The position numbers and the translations under genes are program-made. Of a stretch of DNA of 47,341 nt, positions 9,360-18,218 are shown one piece after another (position 1 is the stretch's first letter; each line of letters starts with the position of its first letter). Under the pieces are notes generated by a model, which had not been told where the DNA came from, made no database searches, and saw only the letters and a list, made by a program, of their open reading frames with translations. Source of the stretch: Curvibacter sp. (GTDB lineage: Bacteria; Pseudomonadota; Gammaproteobacteria; Burkholderiales; Burkholderiaceae_C); the NCBI GenBank assembly GCA_019233055.1, contig JAFAMV010000203.1, positions 1 to 47,341 on the forward strand, in the 5' to 3' direction.

Positions 9360-9706
9360 GGTGGATGCACCGGTCGCCTGGGTGGATTCAAGGTTCGAGG
9401 GCGGCGTCCGAACCGCTTGGCGACGTTGGCATCCCGGATTGTTCTTGCCATTTCCCAAGCCGCAGCTATAACATCTGAGCCGCAGGCCATCCTGGGAACC
9501 AGGGTCTGGCGCAAGGCTCCGGCGGTGGAACGACGGGGGTGCCTATCGGGCCTCCGAGGGGGTGGAAGGCCTCCTGCCACGGTGCCGGCGCCCAGCCTGG
9601 ATTCCGGATGCGCGGCTTCCATGTCGTTCCTGCATTTCCGGGGACACCGTGCCGGCCAAGTGCCAAGGCAAGCCGGGTCGGCCTTCTGGATCAACAGGGA
9701 GATGGC
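9360..9706. other. 347-base gap between norD and the kinase cluster
   Basis: No convincing gene is seen. The frame of the downstream kinase stays open back to 9539, but that extension has no domain and a poor start. The one useful signal is a sigma-70-like promoter at 9445-9472. There is no clear terminator after norD. Confidence 0.5.
9445..9472 (+). promoter_or_regulatory. Candidate sigma-70 promoter for the kinase/solute-binding cluster
   Basis: TTGCCA (9445-9450) and TATAAC (9467-9472) are separated by 16 bases. Transcription would begin near 9479 and leave a leader of about 230 bases before the hybrid kinase. Found by eye in a GC-rich gap, so modest weight. Confidence 0.4.
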
Positions 9707-11380
9707 ATGACTGCATTGGACAGACGTCCGCAGCTCCTCATCGTGGATGACGAGGTCGCGCACATGCAGGCCTTGTGCGACACCTTGCAAGGCCACGGCT
9801 ATGACACCACAGGCGTCAGCTCGGGCGAGGCCGCCCTGGCCAGCTTGCGCACCCAGGCCTTCGATCTGCTGCTGACCGACCTGATGATGCCGGAGGTCGA
9901 CGGCATCGCGGTCATCCAGGCGGCCTGCGCCTTCGATGGCGATCTGGCCTGCATCATCATGACCGGCAAAGGCAGCATCAGCTCTGCCGTGCAAGCCATG
10001 AAAGTGGGCGCGCTGGACTACATCATCAAGCCCTTCAAGGTTTCCAGCATCCTGCCGGTGCTGGCGCGTGCCCTGGAAACCCGCCGCCTCCGCATGGAAA
10101 ACGCCATGCTCGAAAAGCAGCTGCATGCGCATGCGGCGGAATTGCTGGAGCTCAATCGGGAACTGGAGGCCGCGAAGCGCGCGGCAGAACGGGCGAATCA
10201 GGAGAAGTCGGCATTCCTGTCGCATATGAGCCATGAGCTGCGCACGCCACTCAATGCGATTCTTGGGTTTTCCGAAATCCTGGCATCGGCCGAGTTCAAA
10301 TTGTCTGCCGCCGAGGCCCGGGATTTCGCAACGGACATCCGGGACGCCGGCACGCATCTGCTGAGCCTGATCAACGACATTCTTGATCTGGCCAGGGTGG
10401 AGTCGGGCAATATGCCCTTGCAATGGACCTGCGTCGCCATCCAGGAGGTGCTCGACGAGTGCGCCACGCTGACACGGCCGTTGCGTCAGGCGCGCCACAT
10501 CGGCATTGATTTCAGACCGGCCACAGACCTCTACGCGCTGGCCGACCGGACCCGGCTCAAGCAGATACTGATCAACCTGCTCTCCAATGCGATCAAATAC
10601 AACGTCGACAACGGGCAGGTGACGGTCATCAGTGAAGTCACGGCAGAAGGCCGGCTGCGGATTCTTGTCCAGGACACCGGGCCGGGCCTGAGCCAGACCC
10701 AGCTCGACGGGCTTTTCCGCCCTTTCAATCGACTGGGTAAGGAATACTCGAGCCTGGAAGGTACGGGCCTGGGCCTGGTGATGAGCAAGAAATTGGCCGA
10801 ACTGATGAATGCCCGGATCGGCGTGAGCAGCCAACCGGGCCAGGGCAGCACCTTCTGGATCGATGTCGCCACAGGGCAGGGCGCAGCCTGGGAACAGGCC
10901 GAATCCGCGGGCATGCCGGCCTCGCGGCCGAGGGCGGGCGCATCCACCCGGCGCGGGCGCCTGCTGTGCATCGAGGACAACCCCGCCAACCTCAAGCTGA
11001 TGACGGAGCTGATCCGTGTGCGCGGTGATCTCGACTTCTACGCCAGCTCCCAGGGGGGCCAGGGCATCGAGACCGCCTGCCGCTGCCGACCCGATGTCAT
11101 TCTTCTGGACCTGAGCCTGCCGGACATGGATGGGACCGATGTCTGCAAGGTCCTCAAAAGCAATCCGCTGACCAGCCACATTCCTGTCATCGCGACCACG
11201 GCCCGGGCCATGGCCAGCGAGGTCAGCGATTGGAGGGGCATGGGCTTTTTCCGCTACATCACCAAACCCATCGACATGGCCGAACTTTTCCAGGCGATTG
11301 ACGACGCACTCGCGGTGCAAGCGAGCCCATCCTCGGCGGGCGCCCTGTCGGCGCACCCTTTGATGGCCCCCCATCTTTGA
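9707..11380 (+). CDS. Cytoplasmic hybrid histidine kinase, REC-HisKA-HATPase-REC
   Basis: A 557-residue protein with no membrane segment. An N-terminal receiver has acidic D14-D15 and phospho-acceptor D58 (TDLMMP). A coiled linker (about 125-165) leads to HisKA with H176 in SHMSHELRTPLN, then HATPase with N-box NLLSNAIKYN and G-boxes DTGPGL and GTGLGL. A second receiver at the C terminus has D468 (LLDLSLPDMDG). The ATG at 9707 is chosen because AGGGAGA lies just upstream and the REC domain starts there. A kinase with a receiver at both ends can take phosphate from a partner and pass it on. With the downstream solute-binding protein and second hybrid kinase it makes a probable phosphorelay. 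Ligand and output are unknown; no DNA-binding regulator is present in the cluster. Confidence 0.88.
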   Translation: MTALDRRPQLLIVDDEVAHMQALCDTLQGHGYDTTGVSSGEAALASLRTQAFDLLLTDLMMPEVDGIAVIQAACAFDGDLACIIMTGKGSISSAVQAMKVGALDYIIKPFKVSSILPVLARALETRRLRMENAMLEKQLHAHAAELLELNRELEAAKRAAERANQEKSAFLSHMSHELRTPLNAILGFSEILASAEFKLSAAEARDFATDIRDAGTHLLSLINDILDLARVESGNMPLQWTCVAIQEVLDECATLTRPLRQARHIGIDFRPATDLYALADRTRLKQILINLLSNAIKYNVDNGQVTVISEVTAEGRLRILVQDTGPGLSQTQLDGLFRPFNRLGKEYSSLEGTGLGLVMSKKLAELMNARIGVSSQPGQGSTFWIDVATGQGAAWEQAESAGMPASRPRAGASTRRGRLLCIEDNPANLKLMTELIRVRGDLDFYASSQGGQGIETACRCRPDVILLDLSLPDMDGTDVCKVLKSNPLTSHIPVIATTARAMASEVSDWRGMGFFRYITKPIDMAELFQAIDDALAVQASPSSAGALSAHPLMAPHL

Positions 11381-11438
11381 GCGATGGCCGCATCGTGTGA
11401 TCGCGAAGCCCGCCAATGACAGCCGCCCACAGGATGCC

Positions 11439-12479
11439 ATGCTGAAGAACCTGCAATCGAAGCTCGGGGTCGGGGATCGACAGGCGCCAGCCCTGGTGCT
11501 GGCGGTGCTGTTGCTCCTTGGGCTCGGTGGACTGGCTTGGCGGACCTGGCTCGGCGCGCCGCCGTCGCAACCCGTGGGGCTGGTGATGGCGGTCAATACA
11601 GGCTACGTCGCGAGCTGCCCGATCCTTGCCGCCCAGCGATACGGCTATTTCCTGGCGCAGGGCGTGCAGATCAGCATCCAGTCCCATACCAGCGGCAAAT
11701 CGGCCATGGAGGCGGTGCTGACGGGCGCTGCGGACCTGGGCACCGTGGCGGACATCCCGATTGTCTTTGCGGCACTGGAGCACGCGCCCATCTCCGTGGT
11801 GGCCACCTTCTTCCAGGCCGAAACGGACCATGGCATCGTGGCGCGGCGCGACCATGGCATCCAGCGTCCGCAGGACCTGAAAGGCAAGCGCATCGGCGCC
11901 ACCCAGGGCACTTCAGGCCATTTCATCCTGGACGCCTTTCTGAACAAGCAAAGGCTGCGTCCCAGCGAGGTCAGCATGCGCAATTTCAAACCCGAAGACC
12001 TGACTGCGGCACTGCAGCGTGGCGAGGTGGACGCGATTGCGAGCTGGGAGCCCTATCTGGAGCAGACCATGCGCCTGCTCAAGGAAAACGGGATCGCGTT
12101 CTATGGCCAGAACATCTATGAGATCACCTACAACATGGCCGGCCGCACCGACTACATCAAGGCCCATCCCGAGAGGATCGTCAAGGTGTTGCGTGCCCTG
12201 GAGCAGGGCGAGCAGTTCTGCAGGCTGCAGACCGACCGGGCACAGGCCATGATGGCCCAGGAGACGCAGACCGAGCTTGGCACGATGAAGAAGTTCTGGT
12301 CTTCCTACCGCTTCGACATGCGCCTGGACCAGGGCTTGATTCTGGCGCTGGAGGACGAGACGCGCTGGGTCATCAAGAACAGGCTGAGCAGCACCACGGT
12401 CATGCCCAATTTCCTGGACTCGCTCTACCTCGACGGCCTTGACAGCGTCAGTCCCGAGGCGGTTTCCGTCATCCATTGA
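11439..12479 (+). CDS. Membrane-anchored NrtA/SsuA/TauA-like solute-binding protein
   Basis: A 346-residue protein with an N-terminal hydrophobic segment (about residues 17-36) and no lipobox Cys, so probably an uncleaved anchor or signal. The periplasmic part has the NMT1/SsuA-type pattern: AAQRYGYFLAQGV near the start, GAADLGTVADIP, a KGKRIGATQGTSGHF hinge segment, and GEVDAIASWEPYL. Relatives bind nitrate, sulfonates, taurine or pyrimidine precursors for ABC import. No permease or ATPase gene is nearby; instead the gene sits between two hybrid kinases, so it may present a ligand to a sensor. A GTG at 11397 is the alternative start; ATG 11439 has AGGA upstream. The ligand cannot be predicted from the sequence. 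Confidence 0.83.
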   Translation: MLKNLQSKLGVGDRQAPALVLAVLLLLGLGGLAWRTWLGAPPSQPVGLVMAVNTGYVASCPILAAQRYGYFLAQGVQISIQSHTSGKSAMEAVLTGAADLGTVADIPIVFAALEHAPISVVATFFQAETDHGIVARRDHGIQRPQDLKGKRIGATQGTSGHFILDAFLNKQRLRPSEVSMRNFKPEDLTAALQRGEVDAIASWEPYLEQTMRLLKENGIAFYGQNIYEITYNMAGRTDYIKAHPERIVKVLRALEQGEQFCRLQTDRAQAMMAQETQTELGTMKKFWSSYRFDMRLDQGLILALEDETRWVIKNRLSSTTVMPNFLDSLYLDGLDSVSPEAVSVIH

Positions 12480-12489
12480 GGCGCACAAG

Positions 12490-15024
12490 TTGAAAATATC
12501 GACACGCTTCAAGATGGCTGGCCTGATATGCCTGGGGGTCGCCGTCTTCATCGCGACCCTCATGGCCTACATGACCCTGCAGATGCGGCGCGAGCTGGCC
12601 AAGAACCAGCAGGCCAGCGAGATCCTGCAGGCGGCCACCTCGCTCAGGTACCTGTCGCTCGAGTATTCGCTGCAGCACGGCGCCCGCACACAGGCCCAGT
12701 GGGACCTGAAAATGGCCTCGTTCTCGAAAATGCTCGAAGCCGCATCGGACTTCGGAACCCGGGAAGAACGGGACACGCTGGCGGAACTGCAGCATGACCG
12801 GCAGGTGCTGGACGCCCTGTTCGCCGAGCAGGTGCAGAACCAGGCGGAAATCAAGAGCGGCCCCCAGAATGCCGATGTGCTGCAGGAACTCGAAACCCGT
12901 CTGTCCGGCCAGATCACGAACAAGACGCAGGCCATCATCTCGGGCGCCCTGGCGCTTGCGCAACGCAGCCGCAGCGATGCCCTGGGCGCGCTGCAGCAGA
13001 CCACGCTGGCGGTGTTCTCGTTCGGGGGGCTGCTCATCCTGGTCATGGGCGCCACCATCGCCATGACCTTGAAGAGCGTGACCCGGCCCCTGGAGCGATT
13101 GCGCCAGGGCACCTTGCTGGTCGGTGCCGGCAATCTGGATTTCACCCTGGCCCTGGGCAGCCAGGATGAGATCGGCGAACTGGCCCGGGCCTTCGACGGC
13201 ATGACCGAAAAGCTCAAGCGGACCACCGTCTCGAGGGACGAGCTGGTGACGATCAACGCCCGACTGGCCTCGGAAATCTCGGTGCGCCAGCAGGCCGAGC
13301 AAAAGGCCATGGCGCAGCTCGGGCGGCTGAATCTGTTGCATCAGATCACGCGCTCGATTGGCGAGCGCCAGGATCTGCGCAGCATCTTCCAGGTGGTGGT
13401 GCGCAGCCTGGAGGAGCAATTGGCCGTGGATTTCGCCTGCATCTGTCTGCACGATCCACTGAAGAACGCCCTGATGGTCACCTGTCTGGGCACGCGAAAC
13501 CAGGTCTTGCTGGACCAGCTGTCCTTGAGCGAGCAGGCCCTGGTGCCCATCGACGAAAACGGCCTGTCGCGCTGCATGCGCGGGCAACTGGTCTATGAGG
13601 ACGCCATCGCCGGGGTGCCCTTCCCGTTTCCGCGCCAGCTCAGCAGCGCCGGCCTGCAGGCCCTGGTGATGGCGCCCCTGCTGGTGGAAAGCACCGTGTT
13701 CGGCGCCCTCATCGTGGCGCGCAACCAGGCGCACAGCTTCAACAGCGGCGAGTGCGAGTTCCTGCGGCAGTTGAGCGAGCATGTGGCGCTGGCAAGCAAG
13801 CAGACCCAGCTGTACGGCGCCTTGCAGCAAGCCTATGACGACCTGCGCCAGACCCAGCAGACGGTCATGCAGCAGGAGCGCCTGCGCGCGCTCGGGCAGA
13901 TGGCCAGCGGCATTGCCCATGACATCAACAACGCCATCTCGCCGATTGCCCTGTACACCGAGTCCATGCTCGAGACCGAGACCCAGCTGAGCCCCCGAGG
14001 GCGTGGCTACCTGGAGATCATCGAGCGGTCGATTGACGATGTGGCCGCCACGGTGGCGAGGATGCGCGAGTTCTACAGGCAGCGCGAGCCCCAGATGAAC
14101 CTGCGGCCGGTGCATGCCAATTTGCTGGTGCAGCAGGTGCTTGACCTGACGCGCGCCCGCTGGAGTGACATGCCCCAGCAGCGCGGTGTGGTGATCGAGG
14201 CCAGGCTCGAGCTGCAGGCCGACCTGCTGGTCTTCATGGGGGTGGAAGGCGAAATCCGCGAGGCCCTCACCAACCTGGTCTTCAACGCCGTGGATGCCAT
14301 GCCCGAAGGGGGCGTACTGACCCTGCGCACCCGCACGGTCCAGGGGGCGCCCGAGGGCGCCATGGCCACGCCCGACGCGATGCAGGTGCTGATCGAGGTC
14401 AGTGACACCGGTGTGGGCATGGACGACGATACCCGGCAACGTTGCCTGGAGCCCTTTTTCACCACCAAGGGTGAACGTGGGACGGGGCTGGGGCTGGCCA
14501 TGGTCTACGGCATGATCGAGCGTCACAGCGCCGCCATCGAATTCGCTTCGGCGCCCCATTCGGGCACCACCGTGCGCATGAGTTTCATGGTGCCGGCCCA
14601 GACCGCCGAGGCGAATCAGGCCGCTGGCGAGGCCGTGGCGGCCCCCTCGCACCTGCGCATCCTGATCATCGATGACGACCCCATGGTGATCCGTTCGTTG
14701 CAGAGCATCCTGGAAATCGATGGCCACAGCGTTGTCGCGGCCGATGGCGGACAGGCCGGCATCGACCTGTTCAGCCAGGCCCACGCGCAACAGGCGGGGT
14801 TTTCCGTCGTCTTGACCGACCTGGGCATGCCCTATGTGGATGGCCACAAGGTGGCCGAGGCGATCAAGCGGCTCTCACCCGAGACGCCCATCCTGCTGCT
14901 GACGGGCTGGGGCCAGCGCCTGGTGTCCGAGGATGCGGCCCCGGTGCATGTGGACGGCGTGCTCAGCAAGCCGCCCAAGCTCAAGGAACTGCGCAGTGCG
15001 CTGGCCAGGATCTTCCAGGGCTGA
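12490..15024 (+). CDS. Membrane hybrid sensor kinase, HAMP-GAF-HisKA-HATPase-REC
   Basis: An 844-residue protein. TM1 (about 9-30) and TM2 (about 172-194) flank a periplasmic helical sensor region. HAMP (about 193-247), a coiled segment and a GAF domain (about 295-445) follow. HisKA has H477 in GIAHDINNAISP, a form common in HisKA proteins acting near nitrogen or hybrid systems. HATPase has NLVFNAVDAM and GTGLGLAMVYG, and the C-terminal receiver has D777 in TDLGMP. The start is taken as TTG 12490, giving MKISTRFKMAG with GAGG eight bases upstream; another TTG at 12439 would overlap the preceding gene. It is ten bases downstream of the solute-binding gene, so it probably reads that protein's ligand state. 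Confidence 0.88.
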   Translation: MKISTRFKMAGLICLGVAVFIATLMAYMTLQMRRELAKNQQASEILQAATSLRYLSLEYSLQHGARTQAQWDLKMASFSKMLEAASDFGTREERDTLAELQHDRQVLDALFAEQVQNQAEIKSGPQNADVLQELETRLSGQITNKTQAIISGALALAQRSRSDALGALQQTTLAVFSFGGLLILVMGATIAMTLKSVTRPLERLRQGTLLVGAGNLDFTLALGSQDEIGELARAFDGMTEKLKRTTVSRDELVTINARLASEISVRQQAEQKAMAQLGRLNLLHQITRSIGERQDLRSIFQVVVRSLEEQLAVDFACICLHDPLKNALMVTCLGTRNQVLLDQLSLSEQALVPIDENGLSRCMRGQLVYEDAIAGVPFPFPRQLSSAGLQALVMAPLLVESTVFGALIVARNQAHSFNSGECEFLRQLSEHVALASKQTQLYGALQQAYDDLRQTQQTVMQQERLRALGQMASGIAHDINNAISPIALYTESMLETETQLSPRGRGYLEIIERSIDDVAATVARMREFYRQREPQMNLRPVHANLLVQQVLDLTRARWSDMPQQRGVVIEARLELQADLLVFMGVEGEIREALTNLVFNAVDAMPEGGVLTLRTRTVQGAPEGAMATPDAMQVLIEVSDTGVGMDDDTRQRCLEPFFTTKGERGTGLGLAMVYGMIERHSAAIEFASAPHSGTTVRMSFMVPAQTAEANQAAGEAVAAPSHLRILIIDDDPMVIRSLQSILEIDGHSVVAADGGQAGIDLFSQAHAQQAGFSVVLTDLGMPYVDGHKVAEAIKRLSPETPILLLTGWGQRLVSEDAAPVHVDGVLSKPPKLKELRSALARIFQG

Positions 15025-15093
15025 TGGCCTGTTCGGGCGGTCTGCGGTGTGCGAAGGCGGATGCCAAGGCGGAGGTGGTTCCCGGCCCCCGGC

Positions 15094-16158
15094 TCAGGCG
15101 GACGACGCATCCTTCAGCGATGCCATGTCGATCACGAAGCGGTATTTCACATCCGACCTGAGCATGCGCTCATAGGCTTCGTTGATGTCCTGGATGCGGA
15201 TGAGCTCGATGTCCGAATGGATGCCATGGGCGGCGCAGAAGTCCAGCATGTCCTGGGTCTCGGCGATGCCCCCGATCAGCGAGCCCGCCAGCGCCTTGCG
15301 GTTCAGGACCAGGGGCGCGGTGTTCAGGTCCTCCAGCGGCCCCAGATAGCCCACCATGACGAGGGTGCCGTTCGAGGCCAGCGTGGGCACATAGGGGTTC
15401 ACATCGTGCTGGTAGGGCACGGTGTCGATGATGAGGTCGAAGCGCCCCGCCATGGCGGCCATCTGGGCCGCCTCGGTCGAGATGACGATGTGGTCGGCGC
15501 CCAGGCGGCGGGCGTCGGCCTCCTTGCCCGGCGTGCGGCTGAACAGCGTGACCTCGGCCCCCATGGCCTTGGCCAGCTTCAGGCCCATGTGGCCCAGCCC
15601 GCCGAGACCGACGATGGCGACCCGGCTGCCGGCACCGACCTGCCAGTGCCGCAGCGGCGAGTAGGTCGTGATGCCGGCGCACAGCAGAGGTGCCGCGCCG
15701 GCCAGGTCCAGGGCCTCGGGCACCTTGAGCACGAAGCGCTCGGTCACCACGATCTTCTCGCTGTAGCCGCCGTAGGTGCGCGTGCCGTCGACCGGGTCCT
15801 GGTGGTTGTAGGTGTAGGTCGCGCCGTTCTCGCAGTACTGCTCCCAGCCCTTGCCGCAGGCGCCGCAATGCCGGCAGGACTCGACCATGCAGCCCACGCC
15901 CACAGGGTCGCCGGGCTGGAAGCGTGTCACCTCGGGGCCGACCTCGATCACGCGGCCGATGATCTCGTGGCCCGGGACCATCGGGTACCTGGCGTGGCCC
16001 CAGTCGTTGCGGGTGTTGTGCAGGTCGGAGTGGCAGATGCCGCAGTAGAGGATCTCGATGACGACATCGTCCGGGCGCGGACTGCGCCGCTCGAATTCGA
16101 ACAGGCCGAGCCGTGCGGTCGGGGCGTGGGCGGCGTAGCTTTTGACGGGGTAGCTCAT
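15094..16158 (-). CDS. Zinc-dependent NAD(P)-alcohol dehydrogenase (YahK/CAD type)
   Basis: A 354-residue medium-chain dehydrogenase. The catalytic zinc motif is G-I-C42-H-S-D with G-H63/E neighbours and C160. Structural zinc Cys are C95, C98, C101 and C109. The Rossmann motif is VGLGGLGHMG (183-192). This is the cinnamyl-alcohol/aldehyde reductase branch, which usually uses NADPH to reduce aldehydes; the physiological substrate is unknown. It lies 48 bases downstream of an SDR gene on the same strand, and a LysR gene is divergent from the pair, suggesting a small regulated operon for an alcohol or aldehyde. The length is normal. Confidence 0.92.
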   Translation of the reverse strand: MSYPVKSYAAHAPTARLGLFEFERRSPRPDDVVIEILYCGICHSDLHNTRNDWGHARYPMVPGHEIIGRVIEVGPEVTRFQPGDPVGVGCMVESCRHCGACGKGWEQYCENGATYTYNHQDPVDGTRTYGGYSEKIVVTERFVLKVPEALDLAGAAPLLCAGITTYSPLRHWQVGAGSRVAIVGLGGLGHMGLKLAKAMGAEVTLFSRTPGKEADARRLGADHIVISTEAAQMAAMAGRFDLIIDTVPYQHDVNPYVPTLASNGTLVMVGYLGPLEDLNTAPLVLNRKALAGSLIGGIAETQDMLDFCAAHGIHSDIELIRIQDINEAYERMLRSDVKYRFVIDMASLKDASSA

Positions 16159-16206
16159 GGTGGGCTTTCTGTTGAATGAGGTGTTCGGGCGAGACCGAGA
16201 AGGTTC

Positions 16207-17046
16207 TCAGGACGCTGCGACGGGCTGTGCGATGTCGCCGAAGCGGAAGGCCGCCGTGACCCCGCCGTCCATGAGGAAGTCGCTGCCGGTGATGAAGATC
16301 CCGTCGGGGCCCATCAGCAAGGCGGCCAGTTGGCCCACCTCGTCCGGGGTGCCGGCGCGTCCGACCGGGCAGGCCTCGATCATCCGCCGGTAGCCGGCAC
16401 CGCGCGGGCCGTTCAGCTCGTCGTGGGCCAGCGGCGTGATGATGATGCCGGGGCTGATGGTGTTGAGGCGCGCCCCGCGCCGGCCCCAGCGGATGGCCTC
16501 GGCCATCACGCGCAGCGAATTGCCGCGCTTGGAGAGCTGGTAGGCATGCAGCGTGTCGCGCACCTGAGCGCTCTGGAGCCAGTCGAGCTGCAGAAGCGCT
16601 TCGGTCGGGGTCATGGCCAGCGCCCGGTCCTGCTCGGGCGTGAGTGCCGGCAGCCGGTGCCCGGACTGCGAGGCGATGACCACACCGGCGCCGCCAGGGG
16701 CCATGACATCACCGAAGAGTTCGAGCACCAGGGCGGTGCCGTAAAGGTCCACGCGCAGGATGGCCTCGATCGGGGCCTGTGACGGCGAGACGCCCGCGGC
16801 GTGGACCAATCCGCTGATGGGGCCCAGGGCCACGGCCTGCTCGACCAGGGCCTGGACCGATGCGCGCGAGCACACATCCACCGTCGCCGTGTGGGCCAGG
16901 TGGCCGGCGTTGTGCAAGGTGTGGGCTGCCGCCCGGGCCTCTTCCTCGTGCAGGCAGGCCAGCAGCACCTGCTTGCCGGAGCCGATGCGCCGTGCAATGG
17001 CCTGGCCGATCTGTCCGGCGCCGACGACGACGACGACTTCCTTCAT
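16207..17046 (-). CDS. Short-chain dehydrogenase/reductase
   Basis: A 279-residue SDR. The cofactor motif is G9-A-G-Q-I-G near the N terminus, VHAAG (81-85) replaces the usual NNAG, and the active pair is Y169-x3-K173 in AYQLSK. The C-terminal segment TGSDFLMDGGVTAAF is typical of classical SDRs. Compared with the standard length of about 250 residues there is a small insertion around 130-165 before the catalytic Tyr. The substrate is unknown. It is the first gene of a leftward pair with the alcohol dehydrogenase, divergent from a LysR gene that starts 132 bases away. Confidence 0.88.
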   Translation of the reverse strand: MKEVVVVVGAGQIGQAIARRIGSGKQVLLACLHEEEARAAAHTLHNAGHLAHTATVDVCSRASVQALVEQAVALGPISGLVHAAGVSPSQAPIEAILRVDLYGTALVLELFGDVMAPGGAGVVIASQSGHRLPALTPEQDRALAMTPTEALLQLDWLQSAQVRDTLHAYQLSKRGNSLRVMAEAIRWGRRGARLNTISPGIIITPLAHDELNGPRGAGYRRMIEACPVGRAGTPDEVGQLAALLMGPDGIFITGSDFLMDGGVTAAFRFGDIAQPVAAS

Positions 17047-17178
17047 GGGGTGCTCCTCAGGGTTGAACGAGGCTGCACTCTAGACCCCGGTGTGCCCATC
17101 GGATAGAGGGCCTGGACTTGCATCGGTAGCAAGTGAAGATTGATACTGACCACCACATGCCCAGCGCAAAAAGCCACC

Positions 17179-18153
17179 ATGCCCATCAACGAATTCCGAT
17201 CGATCGCCCTGTTTGCCAAGGCCGTGGAGCTGGGCAGCATCCGCCAGGCCGCCCTGGCCCAGGGCATTTCGCCCCAGGCGGGCACCCAGGCCGTGGCTCA
17301 GCTCGAGAAGCACCTGGGGGTGAGGCTGCTGCATCGGACGACCCGGGGCCTGGCCCTGACGGAGGAAGGGCAGCATTTTCTCGAGAACACCCGGCCGGCG
17401 CTCTCGGCCATCGACCGCGCCATCGCCGCCGCCCGCGAAGGCAAGGACGAGATTGCCGGCCCGCTGCGGATCGTGGGGCCCAAGTCTTCGTTTGCCGCCA
17501 TCCTCATGCCCCTGCTCGATGAGTTCTGCCGCCTGCACCCGGGCATCCAGCCCGATGTGCAGCTCGACGACGGCATCGGCAACTGGGTGCTGGACCGCGT
17601 GGACATCGGGTTTCGCATCGGCACTTCGCCGCAGGAGGAGGTGATCGGCCGGCGCCTGTTCCCGGTGCAGCTCATGGTGTGCGCCTCACCGGCCTATCTG
17701 CGTGAGCACGGTGTTCCGAAGACACTGGAAGACCTGACCCGACATCGTTGCAGCGTCTTCCGCCATCCCGCCACCGGCAAGGTGTCTCCGTGGTATCTGA
17801 CGGTGGATGGCGAGCTCGTGCACCGGCATTTCCCGCCGACGCTCTCCACCAACGACACCGAGCTTGAATTGCAGGCGGTGCTGGCGGGTCAGGTCATCGC
17901 GCAGTTGGCCAACTTCGCGGCCGCACCGCACATCCGCTCGGGGCGTCTGGTGCCCCTGCTGCTGGACCACCTCAGCGAGCACCTCGGCCTGCACATCTAC
18001 TACGGCAGCCGCTCGGCACAACCCCGGCGGGTGCGGGCGTTTCTGGATCTGGCCCTGGCCCGGCTGGCCGATGCCCAGGCCTTTGTGCTGACAGGCAAGG
18101 AACTGCAGGCGGCTGCGCGGAGGGGCTTGCGGCGAGGCCACTCACCCCGCTGA
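17179..18153 (+). CDS. LysR-family transcriptional regulator
   Basis: A 324-residue LysR protein: N-terminal winged HTH (about 1-62; FAKAVELGSIRQAALAQGISPQ), then the two-lobed substrate-binding domain with QPDVQLDDGIGNWVLDRVDIGFRIG. The ATG at 17179 is chosen because the HTH starts immediately after it. It is divergent from the SDR/alcohol dehydrogenase pair and probably controls it, though I see no convincing T-N11-A box in the 132-base gap. An Arg-rich C-terminal tail is present. Confidence 0.92.
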   Translation: MPINEFRSIALFAKAVELGSIRQAALAQGISPQAGTQAVAQLEKHLGVRLLHRTTRGLALTEEGQHFLENTRPALSAIDRAIAAAREGKDEIAGPLRIVGPKSSFAAILMPLLDEFCRLHPGIQPDVQLDDGIGNWVLDRVDIGFRIGTSPQEEVIGRRLFPVQLMVCASPAYLREHGVPKTLEDLTRHRCSVFRHPATGKVSPWYLTVDGELVHRHFPPTLSTNDTELELQAVLAGQVIAQLANFAAAPHIRSGRLVPLLLDHLSEHLGLHIYYGSRSAQPRRVRAFLDLALARLADAQAFVLTGKELQAAARRGLRRGHSPR

Positions 18154-18202
18154 CGACGGCATGATCCGTGCCGCATTGCATCCCATGGCGGTGGTCCGGC
18201 GA

Positions 18203-18218
18203 GAGGCCACGAGGCCTC
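18203..18218. terminator. Hairpin between convergent genes (no T-run)
   Basis: GAGGCC and GGCCTC form a six-base stem around an ACGA loop between the LysR gene and the convergent ATPase gene, touching the latter's stop codon. It lacks a T-tract, so terminator function is uncertain. Confidence 0.3.

Noticed and set aside
9430..9447. Sigma-54-like TGGCAT...TTG before the kinase cluster
   Set aside because: The spacing between the two elements is one base off, and there is no GC at -12.
9539..9706. N-terminal extension of the first hybrid kinase
   Set aside because: The extension has no domain, and AGGGAGA sits before the ATG at 9707 where the receiver domain begins.
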